From contig CM051458.1 of assembly GCA_028274465.1 (NCBI GenBank), forward strand, positions 30,020,692 to 30,084,691: 64,000 bases of DNA. The letters are read 5' to 3'. The notes under the pieces are model-generated. The model was not told the DNA's origin. It made no database searches and saw only the letters and a program-made list of their open reading frames with translations. Source of the stretch: Plantago ovata. Taxonomy: Eukaryota > Streptophyta > Magnoliopsida > Lamiales > Plantaginaceae. Within the stretch, counting starts at the first letter, position 1; each line of letters begins with the position of its first letter. The position numbers and the translations under genes were made by a program. This document shows, piece by piece, positions 13,101 through 25,472 of this stretch.

Positions 13101-16100
13101 AGGCATGGTGGATGGACTTGGGGAGGAGGTAACTTGAGCAGCATGTCTGCTTCAGTTTCCACTCTTGGGGACAGTGGTTGGCTGATACATGTCCAGAGTG
13201 TCCTAGCTGGTTCTGCGTGGATTGCTGGGCGTGTTGCTCTAGAATCAGCAACAGTGCTTGTTCATTGTAGGTGAGGATCTTATCTCATATTATTTCTCTA
13301 AACATTTGTAATTGTACAAGTGCTGCAACTTTCAATTTCTGTTTCTGCATTACTTGTGTTTTTACATCTTTGGAATGAAGTATAAATAGACAACTATTAA
13401 GCACCATTGTTTATACAAATCACATGGGGGATATATACCCCTATGAAGCACCGATATCTCTGGGTCACTGGCGTACCTGTATTACTGTCTCTTCATCTGT
13501 TATTTTGCATAAAGAGAGTAATTCTCCATGACTGTGTCCATTGGATGAAATTATATCAGTTAAGTTTTGAATGATGTAGTGTGGTTGTGTTATTGTTTGA
13601 TATCATATGTGATAATCATGCTGTACTTATTTCGTGAAGGTTTTGTATATTTTCTAGTTGCTACACTGGGTATCATGTTAGTTCTGTAACCCTGCGTGCA
13701 TAACCTTCTGGGGTGTTGGTCTATTTTGTGGCCTACTGCAAATAGTATTACCCTATTGAGATCTAGTATTACCTATATTTTCCAATATATTTAAAACCTA
13801 CAATTTACATTTTCAGTGATGGATGGGATCGAACTACTCAGTTGATTTCCCTTGCTAGCCTATTACTTGATCCATACTACCGCACGATCAGTGGATTCCA
13901 GGTATTAACTACATGCTATTGAATCATTCTGGATTTCAAATGAGTGTATGACATATTTTTTACTTGCCACTGTCTTGAGCCATGTGCATGGTGCTGGGTG
14001 CATTAGCTGCTTGATAGGAATGAACTAACTTGTGTTATATGTCTTCTTATGACATATGAGTAGTTGTACCTTGTTCATAGTGTTTTATCAGACACTAATG
14101 GCAAAAATTTGTTCATCTCCGTATTTCGGTTCTGGTTGTGGTAAATTCTGGGGCAAGTTCTTAATATCATAAAAATCAGGAAAAGCTGTGCGAACAAGCA
14201 TTTCTCGAACCTCACAATGGCGTATTTGCTATTGGTTATGTTACTATATTTTCTTAATAACGATACTGAGTACTTTTTATTTGTTCATTTAATTAAAAAA
14301 ATTGTGCTAGATTGGTTTATTCCTTTCTTCTAATTCAGGCTCTTGTAGAAAAAGATTGGCTCGCTTTTGGCCATCCATTCTCTGACCGTTTGGGACTTCC
14401 AACTTCGTCTGGAAATGGTAACTTTCCTACTGAATTAAAGAGGCAAGCTTCTACTGGGAGTATCCCTTCTTCACCAATGCGCCAACAGCCTGGCTCATTC
14501 ACATCGCAGTCACAGTCTTCACATGCACAAAATAATTATTCGCCCATCTTCTTGCAGGTAGACATGTACTAATAAATTAATACTACAATACCTTTTGCTT
14601 ATTCTTTGCTTAGTAGGGCATCTAGAAGGTAAAAAAATAAAAAATTCTTGCTTTGTATTTTCTTGTCTGTCTGCTTAGCCTTTGAGCACTCCTGGTGCTT
14701 GGTTGTGAAGAAAGTAACTTGGTACTATTATCTTCAATCATAGAAACTGTGATGTAAACATCTTAATGGTTTCATTCTAAGTGATTCTGTTCAAATTTGA
14801 TAATTCGTATCAATGATTTGCCATAATGTGATCATGGTTCCAAAAGAGCAGGTACTCTATCCGTCTATTGATCCATTACCATATGCGATGGATGTACCTG
14901 TGATACATGGATCCATGGATACCCCCTTATATATCCCCCCCCCCCCCCCCCCCCCCCCCCGGTTCTTCCCTCTGTAATCATGTTTGGTGTTTGTTGCTTA
15001 TACAATAGAATTAAATCTGAGATACTCGATGGAGTAGTTTTTTATTTATTTATTTATTGGCTTTTACATGATATTTGAAATTTTATTTCAGTGGGTTGAT
15101 TGTGTTGCGCAACTGCTACGGATGTATCCCTTTGCCTTCGAATTTTCCTCGGTATGCACCAACGTTGACTGGGTTGATACATCAATATTGATTACTTGTG
15201 GACAACAATACATACTTCAATACTTTTGTGTTATCATTGCAGCTTTTCCTGGTAGATTTCCTGGACTGTGTACTTTCATGCCGTTTCGGAAACTTTTTTT
15301 GCAATAGGTAATTTTTTTCTTTTTGTGTGTACATGGAGGGGGGGTAGGGAGATAACCCAAACTTCATCTTGAAGTGTAAAGCAACTCCAATCAAAGGGAT
15401 TTAACCTTTTTGTTTTTATCAAAAACTGAAATGAAAAGAAAGGATAGCTTTCACTTTCAGTCCCCCAACCAACCAGATCTTGGTGTCAACAGTGTCACAT
15501 AAAGAGATGTCAAGCTCGAATTGTGGCTGCCTTCCAGGCCATACAATTCACCTCAAGGGAGGGTGTTGGGGCAGGGGAGTGCCGTTTTGAATTTCATCAA
15601 GTCTTTTCTCTTAACAGCTTTAAGAGAAAGTTTTATTATTAATTTTTTTGGTAAAGTTTAAGATAAATTATTTCAAACAAACTGTTGTAAACAATATTTC
15701 TATAAAATTTTTGACGTAACATAATTCAAATACTGAGCTAACAATCATTTGATTTGGTAAAATGCATGAACGTACCATGTGTTCTTTTGAATGTACCTCG
15801 TGTTTTTAAAACTGCATGGATGTACCTTGTGTTGTTTAAAACTATGCGCACTTGCCTCAATCTTGGAATTTATCTTACTCTCGTATATGCAAGTAGGATT
15901 ATGTGTTTATACATAAAAATCTATTAAACATTTATAAAAATCATTATGAATTTACTAAAAATATTATTTTTTATTATGAAAAACTATTGCAGATTATAAA
16001 GGAACAATAAAAAAAGTATTAAAACACTTGCATGATAAATTGTATAAATGATTAGAAAGTTGTAAAACTACAACAAACTGAAAAAAATATCAATAATATA

Positions 16101-18472
16101 ATTATACATGGTGTAAACTGTAAAATGTTTTATTGTAAAGAAAATCATATACCGGAGCGGAAATAAAATTATTGCAAACTTTTAAAAGACATTAGTTAAA
16201 AAAATATAAATAATAGACACTGCATAAATTTAGGATATATAGGTTCATCTACTATTTTAAATATGTTTAGATAATATTAAAAGTCCGGTATATGCAGATT
16301 TTCTTTAGAATAAAAGCTCTTTAATTTTACGCATATTTATATTATCTACTCTTTTATATGTGTCATAAGTTTAATAATTTCTAATTTTCTTATAATTTAT
16401 GATGTGTTACAATTTTTAATTTTTTTTATTATTCTTTTATGTAATAGCTGCTGTAATTAAAAGTTATATTTTTCACAATTTTTTTGTAAATTTTACAAAA
16501 AGTGATGTATAAAAATATAATCCTACTTGCATATAGGGAGTTAGGATGCACACTCCAAGATTGGAGCAAGTATGCTTAGTTTAGAGAACACAAGGTTCCA
16601 TACAATTTTGAGAACACGAGGTACTGTCGTGCACATTTCAGAAAACACAGGGTACATTAATGCATTGTCCAGCTAATTTGTGAAACATGGATATGTTGCG
16701 GGGGTGGACGTATCCGTAGCAAACCTGTTTCTATAATGTATTTATTTTGTATCCTTCCCAAATGCATGATTTAGCTTTTAAATATTTATTTGTAATACGG
16801 TTTACACAGTTTTGCCTTTTTATCTGACCTATTGTAGTACGCTTCCCGTGTATCATCAGTTTTGTTAATAATACTTCCTTGATTACCTTTCAAAAAAAAA
16901 AAAAAACAGATGCAAGATTCCTGAGATTTGGAGATATTTAGGCTTGAAAACCAGAGGTTCTTCTACTAGAACAGCAATAACTAGAAGAAAGAGTTGCTTC
17001 TATTATTGATACCAAACATATTGAATATATTAGAACATACAAAAATTAAATGTATCCTTGATATTTACCTTCTTTTGTTTAACTTGGTTGACAATTATGT
17101 GTATTTGTTCTCTGTGGGGTTATAGTGAGAAGGAAAGGCAACAGGCTGGTATATATGATGATGCATGCGGGTGCTTGTGGATGTATCTGTCTGATTTGCG
17201 GACTTCCGAGGGAAAGTCTCACATGCATTATAACCCTTTCTATGACCCGTCAAAATTAGATAGTCCTTTACTGCCTCCAGCTGCAGCTTTAGCCCCAACA
17301 CTTTGGCCTCAGTTTCACCTTCGATGGGCTTGTCCAGCAGAAGCTCAGGCAGGAGAGATTGAAGCTCACTGTAGGAACATGGCAACAAAAATATCTGAGT
17401 TGCAAAAAGTAAGAACATTAAACTATCCAATTTTTTACAGTTAGGGTACCACACTATTATTTTTGCAGAAAAGGGTACTAGTTGAACATAGAGTTCTGGT
17501 GGACTTGTTTTTATGGCACAAAGGTGAGTAAGTTTTTCAAACCTGCAGGTGACACTTGAATGACATTCCATTGTGATTGATTATGGTATTTTATTCAATT
17601 GTTAGTTCTCTATCTGGTGAATCACATACAGACTTCCTCATTTTTGCCATGATTATGGAAGAACCTGCACGTTTTGAATAAATTACTCACCCACTCACAC
17701 GATTAGTTACATACTTGCATGTGCTCCAGTTACAGAATAAATCCATGAAGTTAACAATGCGGCCACTACTTGCAGTTTGATTGAAACCATTCTTTTCTGT
17801 AAATAATATGACCATATGTGTGCATAGAAGATGTGAATGGTTTCTTCTTTTGCTTTACTTTTACTTTAAGAACAGAGCACTTTATTCGTTAATTAGGAGG
17901 GTACAATTATAACCTGTGCGAACTAAGGGCATAACTATAGGATCAAATGGTTTCAGGGAAAAGAGTTGGCGGAAGCAAAAGTAAAGGAAACAGTAGCCTC
18001 AATGGAGTCTTTAACTGCTGAGTTGTTACGTGAAAAGCTGAACTGCAGCTCAGCAAGGGATTGGAGCCGGAAAGCCAGAAAGGAAACTGCAGCTATAAAG
18101 AGAGCAGTAGAATCACTCGGGTGTAAGGTTCACTTTTCTGAAGATGGTGATTGCACTGTCGGGATTGAAACTAACACAACTGAAATCCATCAAAAGTCCT
18201 TGTTCTCAGTGTCAGAGATGCAAGCTGGTGATGATAAAATGGACCATTCTGTTTCAGTTGCTATTGCGACAGGTGATGATGATGATGATATTTCGAGCAA
18301 TCCGATTGGTCTTGTATGTGAGTCTTTGTGTCCTTATCGAGCCAGAGATGGGGGTTGTCGATGGCCTGATGCTGGTTGTGCCCAATTCGGAAGTCAGTTT
18401 GTTGGATTTAAGGCGAACTTTGATGCATTTGATCGGCTTTCTATATATGACAGCTATTTTCAGCCTGAGTAG
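4143..18472 (+). CDS. MTM1: Plant myotubularin, phosphatidylinositol 3-phosphate phosphatase (19 exons)
   Basis: Exons inferred from GT-AG sites and unbroken frame: 4143-4259, 4350-4418, 6617-6691, 9310-9381, 10075-10144, 10239-10288, 10864-11153, 11235-11308, 11392-11455, 11616-11681, 11864-11963, 12065-12178, 13101-13270, 13817-13901, 14339-14557, 15092-15151, 15243-15307, 17126-17408, 17957-18472 (stop TAG). They total 2559 nt, 852 residues, close to the roughly 840 of Arabidopsis myotubularins. A PH-GRAM domain lies in about residues 40-150. The phosphatase domain carries the CX5R loop CSDGWDR at residues 443-449, split by intron 13, with the cysteine nucleophile intact. A helical, Lys/Glu-rich segment (about 680-735) and a Cys cluster (C802, C806, C815, C822) end the protein. 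Family knowledge: myotubularins remove the 3-phosphate from PI3P and PI(3,5)P2 on endomembranes. Whether this is the MTM1 or MTM2 orthologue cannot be decided here. Introns 2, 3 and 17 are long, and intron 17 holds a transposon. All key residues are intact, so the gene looks functional. Confidence 0.93.
14935..14960 (+). repeat. C26 homopolymer in intron 15
   Basis: An uninterrupted run of 26 C lies in the intron between exons 15 and 16. It could form an i-motif, or a G-quadruplex on the other strand. The true length is uncertain because such tracts are prone to sequencing error. Confidence 0.8.
15748..16681. mobile_element. Non-coding DNA transposon with ~170-bp terminal inverted repeats, in intron 17
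   Basis: The left arm (about 15748-15914) and the right arm (about 16500-16681) are imperfect reverse complements. Shared blocks include GCAAGTAGGATTAT with its complement ATAATCCTACTTGC, CAATCTTGGA with TCCAAGATTG, and GTACCTCGTGTT with its right-arm equivalent. The interior is very AT-rich and has no ORF. Long arms without coding capacity suggest a Mutator-like MITE, but no clean 9-bp target duplication was found. It does not touch the splice sites at 15307 and 17126. Confidence 0.65.
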
Positions 18473-18720
18473 ACTGTTGAGATCTTTATCGAACAAGCTT
18501 TTAATGGCGCTGCGGAAGTTTTGTAGGTGATTTTGGTTTAACAAGTTTGTTGGTATCACCAATAAGAATTGAAGATCAAGCCGGGAGTGTACATAATGAA
18601 CACAGAGACTGGGAGTTGATTTTGTTTTATCTGGTGATCAGCACCACAGAACAGATCATAAGGGTTATACAATCCATTGCTAAGGTAGATTGTAGGCTGT
18701 TGTATAGATCTTAGATTATT

Positions 18721-18948
18721 TGATTTACTCTATTAGCATCAATAAAATCTCTCTTAAAATGGTTATGTTGAATTGATGAAATTTGATTCACTCTGTTAGC
18801 ATCAATAAAATCTCTCTTAAAATGGTTATGTTAATTGATGAAAGATCTAATTAATAGTGAATTTACTCTTGTTGCTCATTGTCATTGTCTTAATTGATGA
18901 AAGATCTAATTAATAGTGACTTTACTCTTTTTGCTCATTGTCATTGTG
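18721..18948 (+). repeat. Two adjacent tandem duplications in the 3' flank of the myotubularin gene
   Basis: Unit A (63-bp period) occurs at 18721 and 18784, and each copy contains CATCAATAAAATCTCTC. Unit B (59-bp period) occurs at 18831-18889 and 18890-18948 with very few differences. The duplications lie 250-480 bp after the stop codon and double the candidate poly(A) signal. Confidence 0.85.
18741..18809 (+). terminator. Candidate poly(A) signals of the myotubularin gene (two AATAAA copies)
   Basis: AATAAA occurs at 18741-18746 and again at 18804-18809, one per copy of the 63-bp duplication and about 270 and 330 nt after the stop codon. That is a usual 3' UTR distance for a plant gene. 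Plant signals are degenerate, so use of either is an inference. Confidence 0.5.
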
Positions 18949-21809
18949 GTATACTGATATATGTTCGACGTAAATAACCTACTAAACTTTACTCAATAGG
19001 TGCAATTTAAAACTGGATATTAAAATAATAAAATAAATTAAAAAAGGTAAGTGGAATGTCATGATGCTAAAGTGGAGTGTGCTGCGACAATTTGGTTTAG
19101 TTAGTGTTTCCAAATACTAAAAATTGTACTTTGTGGTTTTAAAATGGGATTAATAGTTCTGCACTACAGGGGACAAACATTTTTTGGTCTTCCAACACCA
19201 TATTTGTTGGTAACATTAAACAACAACAATTTCTCTTATTTCTTTATGACCAACTCTATTTTATGTTTCATAATATGTATATAGCCCCAAATAGGACAGA
19301 ATAGCCTACAGCTTTTGTCTCCCTAGCTTGCCCATTGGGATTTTATATTTTGTCTTCCAAAAACCACTAAAAATTACAGTAGGTGATTTTATATTTTGTA
19401 TTGAGAAATTAAATAGTTGTGTTTCATATTTTGTATTGAGAAATTAAAAATATAAATATTTTTATATTTTATATTTTGCCCATTGGGATAATTAAATAGT
19501 TGTGTTTCATATTTTGTATTGAGAAATTAAAAATATAAATATTTTTATATTTTATATTTTGCCCATTGGGATTTCTTCCAAAATATTTGGGTTTCCATAT
19601 TTCAGACATCACATGGGCTGCAGCCCTAATTTCAGGTCTATTGTCAGGGCTAGAAGTTAGGTAGGAGTCCATAGGCATATACAAACAATAGTCAATAGCT
19701 GAGACCAAAAAATGTTATGCCAATGGACTGGGGTACGAACCACCCATTTTAAAATAGTAAATTTAACTTTTTTGTGTTTTATTTTATAAGTTCTCTTGTA
19801 AATTCTCCTAAAAAGAAAAGGTAACTGCTAAAAGTTAAGAATTATATTGATATTTTTATCTGCTTTTAGTAATTTGTAATTATTTTTAAACTAAAAATAA
19901 GTATTTTAATTGAATTCATCAAACATTATAGATTATACTTGTGTGACATTTAAGTTGCTTTTACATTAAAATATCAAACACCCATCTATTTTGATTAAAA
20001 TTAAATTTTTCTAACTTTTATAAAAAAAAATATGCCAAAATTACTTCATAAAGTATTTGCAAGCACACACTTAGTCTATTCGAATATAATCTTGTTGTAA
20101 AAATTAATATTTTCAATGTATGAAATAGCTTTTTTTAGTAGTGGGTAAAGATTCATGAGAGATGGATACTCTTCTTACACATGCACTCAAACCTACATGC
20201 TTTGGAATTTTAATGATTATTTGGATAATTAAGTTTGATTGATGTTTATTCTATTTATGATTTTGTCATATAGTGGACGTTCATTAAACAAATTCAACAT
20301 AAAACACTGGCAGACGGCAGACTGTTATGTGATTCGTGCTAACTGAGGCCAAATAACTATTCACTATGTGAGAGAACACTTTTAATTATTATTTTGTTTA
20401 ATACTTATTGTGCTCTATCCTTTTCGGCAATATTTGAATTTCATGCTTATGCGTTATCTTTTTTATTTCAATTTATGTCTGCCTTATTTGCTAGGTTACA
20501 TTCACTTGAAGTGTATGTTGTCAATTACTTATTGATGATTTATGGCTTTGTATCTTTGATTGAGTAAGTAAACTTTTACTCTTTAGGCTAGCTCCAACTT
20601 GGAGATATCGTCTTCTATCCATTAACCTTCGATCGGAAAATTGTATCCAAGCTCCGTGGCTAATCTTAGCTCTTTGGACGTTTCAAACTTATTTTCGATA
20701 TTCTCTATTTTGTTCTTCGATCTATTGATTGAATTCTATTGATATCCTCTTTATTTCTTTCTTTTCCAAGTTCTAGATGGAACCCTTAGAGTCTTAGAGA
20801 GAATTCTCTCGTGCCTATCTCTTTCTTTCATCCGGTGTTTAACATTCGAAGATCTGCTATTTTCTGTTCTCCGTTCGTTGGAATTAGACGAATAGAGTTG
20901 TGTGGCGGGGACCATAATAATAAAGTTGTTTTAAATTAAATATTGATAAAAACGAAAAACATAAAAAATAAATTAGACGAATAAAAATGAGAAATGTATA
21001 AAATTGAGTGGGATGGGGGAGAATACTAAATGTACGGGTCCGGAGGGCCCGTTCTACTAACGTACTCTACTAAAGTGAGAATAATACTGATAAGAGTTAG
21101 CAACGTACATAGTAACAGAAAAAAAATGAGTTAGAAACCATCAATAAGTAAATAAACTTTATTGAAGAAAAGAAAAAGTAAAATAACTACTAACGAGAAT
21201 GATGAGGAGTTATAAGGTGGTCGAGTGAAAAGGAGTTGAGATGTTGAAAGTAGAGATGCATGGTTTGATCCCCAACGTAGTGTAGAAGTAGTTGTAATAT
21301 TTGTCGTTTAAAAAAAGAAAAAACTTTGATTGATGAAAAGAATTCTATGATATGTCCTTTAATGTAATAAATTAAAGATGATGATACATTTCACAATTTA
21401 CATCAGTTAAAACAAAACAAAACAATTACGCAAAGTCTCATAAGAGACCGTCTCTTTTTAACATATATAGAGACAGGACTAATATGCAATTTACCACATA
21501 CTCTCTAAATTTTGCGGATCCTGATATGGATCTATTTGACCCGTTTCCTGTTTTAACCCGCTAGAGTTCTCTTCTCCTCTTTTCCTTCGCTTTCTCCCGT
21601 CTTCTCTTTTTCGCTCTACAATTCGATTCTCTCCCTCTACATCGTTGCTCTTTGTCGCGATTTTCACTGTCATTGATGTTTCGATCCGTTATTGAAGGTT
21701 TCATCATCTATTTTCGTTGTTAATGTAAGTTTCTTCTTCGATTTTGTTGTTATTTTTCGTTCGTTTGATTGTTTTTTTGGGGTTAGGGTTTTTGTTAATT
21801 TCAATTTTC
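18949..21809. other. Intergenic DNA between the myotubularin gene and the Copia element; possible gene leader at its right end
   Basis: Mostly AT-rich with no supported coding gene. An inverted pair (ACATTTTTTGGTCT near 19176 and its complement near 19703) may bound a small element around the 83-bp duplication. The last 270 bp differ: 21540-21735 is CT-rich, ends in a donor-like GTTAATGTAAGTTTC and is followed by GGGGTTAGGG. This looks like the 5' UTR and first intron of a plus-strand gene whose body would lie beyond the LTR inserted at 21810. No coding sequence of such a gene is visible in the window. Confidence 0.4.
19407..19572 (+). repeat. 83-bp tandem duplication
   Basis: Two nearly identical copies (19407-19489 and 19490-19572) start AATTAAATAGTTG and end CCCATTGGGAT. 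A further partial CCCATTGGGATTTTATATTTTG lies just upstream near 19331, so the array may once have been longer. Confidence 0.85.
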
Positions 21810-23919
21810 TATAAGAAAATGTGGTCAGAGTTACCCCTAGGGTACGCAGCGGAATTTCAAAAATTTTCTTAACATGCAGGTTAATTGATCATGCATACAA
21901 CGTATATAATAAACACATTAATCAGAAGACTTACAATACTCCAAAAGCAAGAATAGGTATTGAATCGATATGCCAATCGATGAAGTCTTCGTAATAGTCC
22001 GGTGAATCTTCTCCTTCGTCGAAGTCGAAGATATCTGCAATACTATGATTATCTGCAAGACAATAAAAGTTAGTTTCCAGCTCTTTGAACCTCAACCTTG
22101 ATATCCACGAATGAACAGCTTATCGGAAAGAATGCTAAGATATTCTTTATGTGGCCAAGAAGATGGGGCGGCGATTTTCCTCCGGTGGAGAGTGGCGCGC
22201 GCGGCTAGGGTATAGAGGTAGGGGAGAGCTTTTGATTTTCTCTAAGAAAGGTATAATAATTCTCTAAGAATTCGGCATTGAAAAAGCTCTCTAATGACCT
22301 ACTTATATAGTAGTCAATAGAAGCCTAAAGAAGATTCTTTTAGACTTCATAAAGGAATAAGAACTCTAATTCTTATTGCACAAGGAAACCAATTTAAGTC
22401 TAGATTCATTCCCAATTAAGTTAGAACTCAATTAGGAAAATCTAACTTAACCCTTGACTTCTAATATGGGAAGGAGTCGAAACTCCCTCCCATACTACTA
22501 CTACACGCGGCCGGCCAGGGGGGGGGGGTATGTGGGTCCCAATTTTTGGACCCACTTATAATTCGAAGACAATTCAACCTCTAAGTAGATTTTGCCCATG
22601 CGCATATATTAATTCTAAATTAATATATCCTTTCAAATCAGACCTCTATTATATTTCTAATATATAATCTTTAATTGTATTTACATAAAATACAATTAAT
22701 CAATCAATTCAATTAATAATTCCAAATTATTAATTGAGCCACAATAATTATAATTAATTCCAAATCAATTATAATTCATCAATCACAATTAATTCTAAAT
22801 TAATTGCGGTTCCATCTTCAAGGATATTCGAATAAGCTGAATCACCACATAGTGTGACCCATAGGGCCTCATTGTATTAAGCAAGTGCTACACTAGGCAA
22901 CATGGAATTCCTAGACGGTTCCATTTGCAATATTAATACATGAGGACGTTTGAGAGGTTTCTCAAAGCAAACCCTTTCGTTGTGATGTCTGTTGTGCTCA
23001 ACGCGGCGATGGTAACGTCCCTTCATCTGACTGACTCGAATGCATCTAGGATTGATGATGTGTCTATCCCAATAATACATCCACGGACGTCTTCAGTGAG
23101 TTGCTTGGTGAATCCAATATCTATTATGACTATCATAATAATATTGATACGTTGGCCAGCGGTTTAACCAATCACAACTATGAACAACTATGAGCAGTGC
23201 TCTCCTGTGCTACACGTGAGAGATGAATCCTTCACAGAATCACTTATCACCCCCATTTGTATGTAGCCATAATCCTGGATCATATCTTGGGTCAACTGCT
23301 TATTCAGAGCTGACATTGACGGGTCCACCAAGGATATGGGACAACAAATGTGATGATAAAGTCCTGTAAGTTCAAAGGACGACTGGCATCACTTCGACAA
23401 CTTTCCGGTTCCCATAGACACTTCGGTGTAGAGTATACATCGATGTGAGTTTCCGGTGGGTACTTCCATTGTTCGGTAATCACCCTTCGAACAACTATGC
23501 GGAGTTATGGGAACGTTTCTAGATTGTCTAACAATCCGTTCCGTGGCCGTGGGATCGGCTCACACTTGCTCTAACAAGTATAACCTCCACGCATACTAGT
23601 CTCACCTGGTTCATTCAGACCCCTACATCCGAGATGAACCTCGACTAGGGAGAGTTTGGGATAGATAATAACTCACATAGCTCCCACTATCTGTGTGATC
23701 GGTCATCTATCCAAGGGGACATGTTTGATATCAATACAGACAGGAATAGAGATATGACATGTTGTATGCCTGGTGTAATATAAATATGAGAGCGATACTC
23801 AATAGTCAAACAAACAAACATATATTATATTACGTTGACCTGTGTAATAGTACATATATACCCTTAATAAGGGTTGTATGCCCTTAATAAAGTCTGTCTC
23901 TAGGACATATACACTATCA
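21810..23919 (-). mobile_element. Angela-type Copia 3' LTR (minus orientation)
   Basis: A full-length LTR of about 2.1 kb, seen on the plus strand as TATAAGAAAATG (the terminal TG is mutated to TA) through CACTATCA. It is followed directly by ATCTCCCACTTGG, the complement of a polypurine tract, and then by pol remnants, which makes it the 3' LTR of a minus-strand element. It is a close relative of the LTRs at 1-1884 and 42784-44821. The left flank TTTTC is the candidate target-site copy. Confidence 0.9.
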
Positions 23920-24820
23920 ATCTCCCACTTGGACTAGAGCCAGTCACCTTTATGCTTAATGCCTAGATTAACATAATGTCTTAAGTGGGCATCCACTGAT
24001 AAGACCTTGGTGAAAGGATCTGCCACGTTGTCCGTGGTTGAGACACGTTCTATACTAACTTCTCCTCTATCAATAATCTCACGTATAACGTTATACTTTC
24101 TAAGTACATGTTTGTTCTTGTTTGTAGATCTAGGCTCATTGGCTTGAGCGACGGTGCCCGTGTTGTCACAATAAATCGTTATTGGACTTGGAGCAGGAAC
24201 AACCCTCAATTCCTTCAAGAACTCTGAAATCCAGACAACTTCTTTCGATGCTTCTGATGCAGCAATGTACTCGGCTTCTGTGGCTGAGTCAACAATCGTG
24301 GCTTGCTTAGAACTCTTCCAATAGATAGCTCCTCCGTTCAATTTGAATACGTATCATGAAAATGACTCCCTTGTCGCTGTGCCTAGTGTAGACACAGGGA
24401 TCTTCTACGCTTCTGACGAAGTCAAACGATTTGACAGCTTCGTCAAAGCGGATATTCCAGCTCCTAGACGCTTGCTTTAGCCCATAGATGGATCTCTGTA
24501 ATTTGCATACAGCAGTTGGCCTGGTTTTACTAATAAAACCTTCCGGCTGTACCATATAGACCTCTTCCTCAAGGTTGCCATTGAGGAAGGCAGTCTTTAT
24601 ATCCATCTGCCAGATCTCATAATCATAGTAGGCAGCTATCGCAAGTAGAATTCGAATAGACGTCAACTTTGCTACCGGTGAAAAGGTTTCATCGTAATCG
24701 ATGCCATACCTTTGTGTGTAGCCCTTCGCCACAAGTCTAGCCTTTGCGTACCTTGCCATCGGCATCTGTCTTTCGTTTAAAGACCCATTTGCACCCAATA
24801 GGTCTAACCCCTTGGGACAA
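23920..24820 (-). pseudogene. Copia pol remnant (RT and RNase H with internal deletion)
   Basis: On the minus strand, 24798-24307 encodes the RT N-terminal half (motifs [10 protein letters not shown] and [11 protein letters not shown]) and 24341-23934 the RNase H end (SSKQATI, ATEAEYIAASEA, IYCDNTG, KHVLRKYN, ADPFTK). Between them about 570 bp are missing compared with the element at 42784-50423, including the catalytic YVDD box. The join is near 24345, where ATGAT continues directly into sequence that normally follows a GGATACG. Integrase, gag and the 5' part are absent because an inverted LTR begins at 24821. The element is dead. Confidence 0.9.
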
Positions 24821-25372
24821 TGATAGTGTATATGTCCTAGAGACAGTCCTTATTAAGGGCATGCAACCCTTATAGAGGGCATATATGTACTATTACACAG
24901 GTCAACGTAATATAATATATGTTTGTTGTTTTACTATTGAGTATCGCTTTCATATTTATATTACACTAGGCATGCAGCATGTCATATCTCTATTTCTGTC
25001 TGTATTGATATTAAACATGTCCCCTCGGATAGATGACCGATCACACAGATAGTGGGAGCTATGTGAGTTATCATCTATCCCAAACTCTCCCTAGTCGAGG
25101 TTCATCTCGGATGTAGGGGTCTGAATGAACCAGATGAGACTAGTATGCGTGGAGGTTATACTTGTTGGAGCAAGTGTGAGCCGATCCCACGGCCACGGAA
25201 CGGATTGTTGGACAATCGAGAAACGTTCCCATAACTGTGCATAGTTGTTCGAAGAATGATTATCGAACAATGGAAGTACCCACCGGACACTCCCATCGAT
25301 GTATACTCTACACCGAAGTGTCTATGGGAACCGGTAAGTTGTCGAAGTGATGCCAGTCGTCCTTTGGACTTA
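24821..25372 (+). mobile_element. 5' part of an Angela-type Copia LTR in inverted orientation, ending at an assembly gap
   Basis: It starts exactly at the family LTR terminus (TGATAGTGTATATGTCC) directly after pol sequence of the opposite orientation. It is most similar to the plus LTR at 50424. The first 552 bp are present and the rest is lost in the N run. The preceding 5 bp are GACAA. Confidence 0.88.
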
Positions 25373-25472
25373 NNNNNNNNNNNNNNNNNNNNNNNNNNNN
25401 NNNNNNNNNNNNNNNNNNNNNNNNNNNNNNNNNNNNNNNNNNNNNNNNNNNNNNNNNNNNNNNNNNNNNNNN
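25373..25472. other. Assembly gap (100 N)
   Basis: Exactly 100 N, the usual placeholder for a gap of unknown size. It separates the inverted LTR from the SIRE-like element, so it probably hides the rest of that LTR and the 3' LTR of the SIRE-like element. Confidence 0.99.

Noticed and set aside
17469..17523. A 55-nt candidate exon between exons 18 and 19 of the myotubularin gene, with AG before and GT after
   Set aside because: Including it shifts the frame of the last exon. Direct joining of 17408 to 17957 keeps the frame and matches the known plant myotubularin sequence at this point (ELQK followed by GKELAEAK).
21540..21735. First exon of a second host gene
   Set aside because: Composition and a donor-like site suggest a 5' UTR, but no coding sequence or downstream exon is visible, so it is kept only as a possibility in the intergenic entry.
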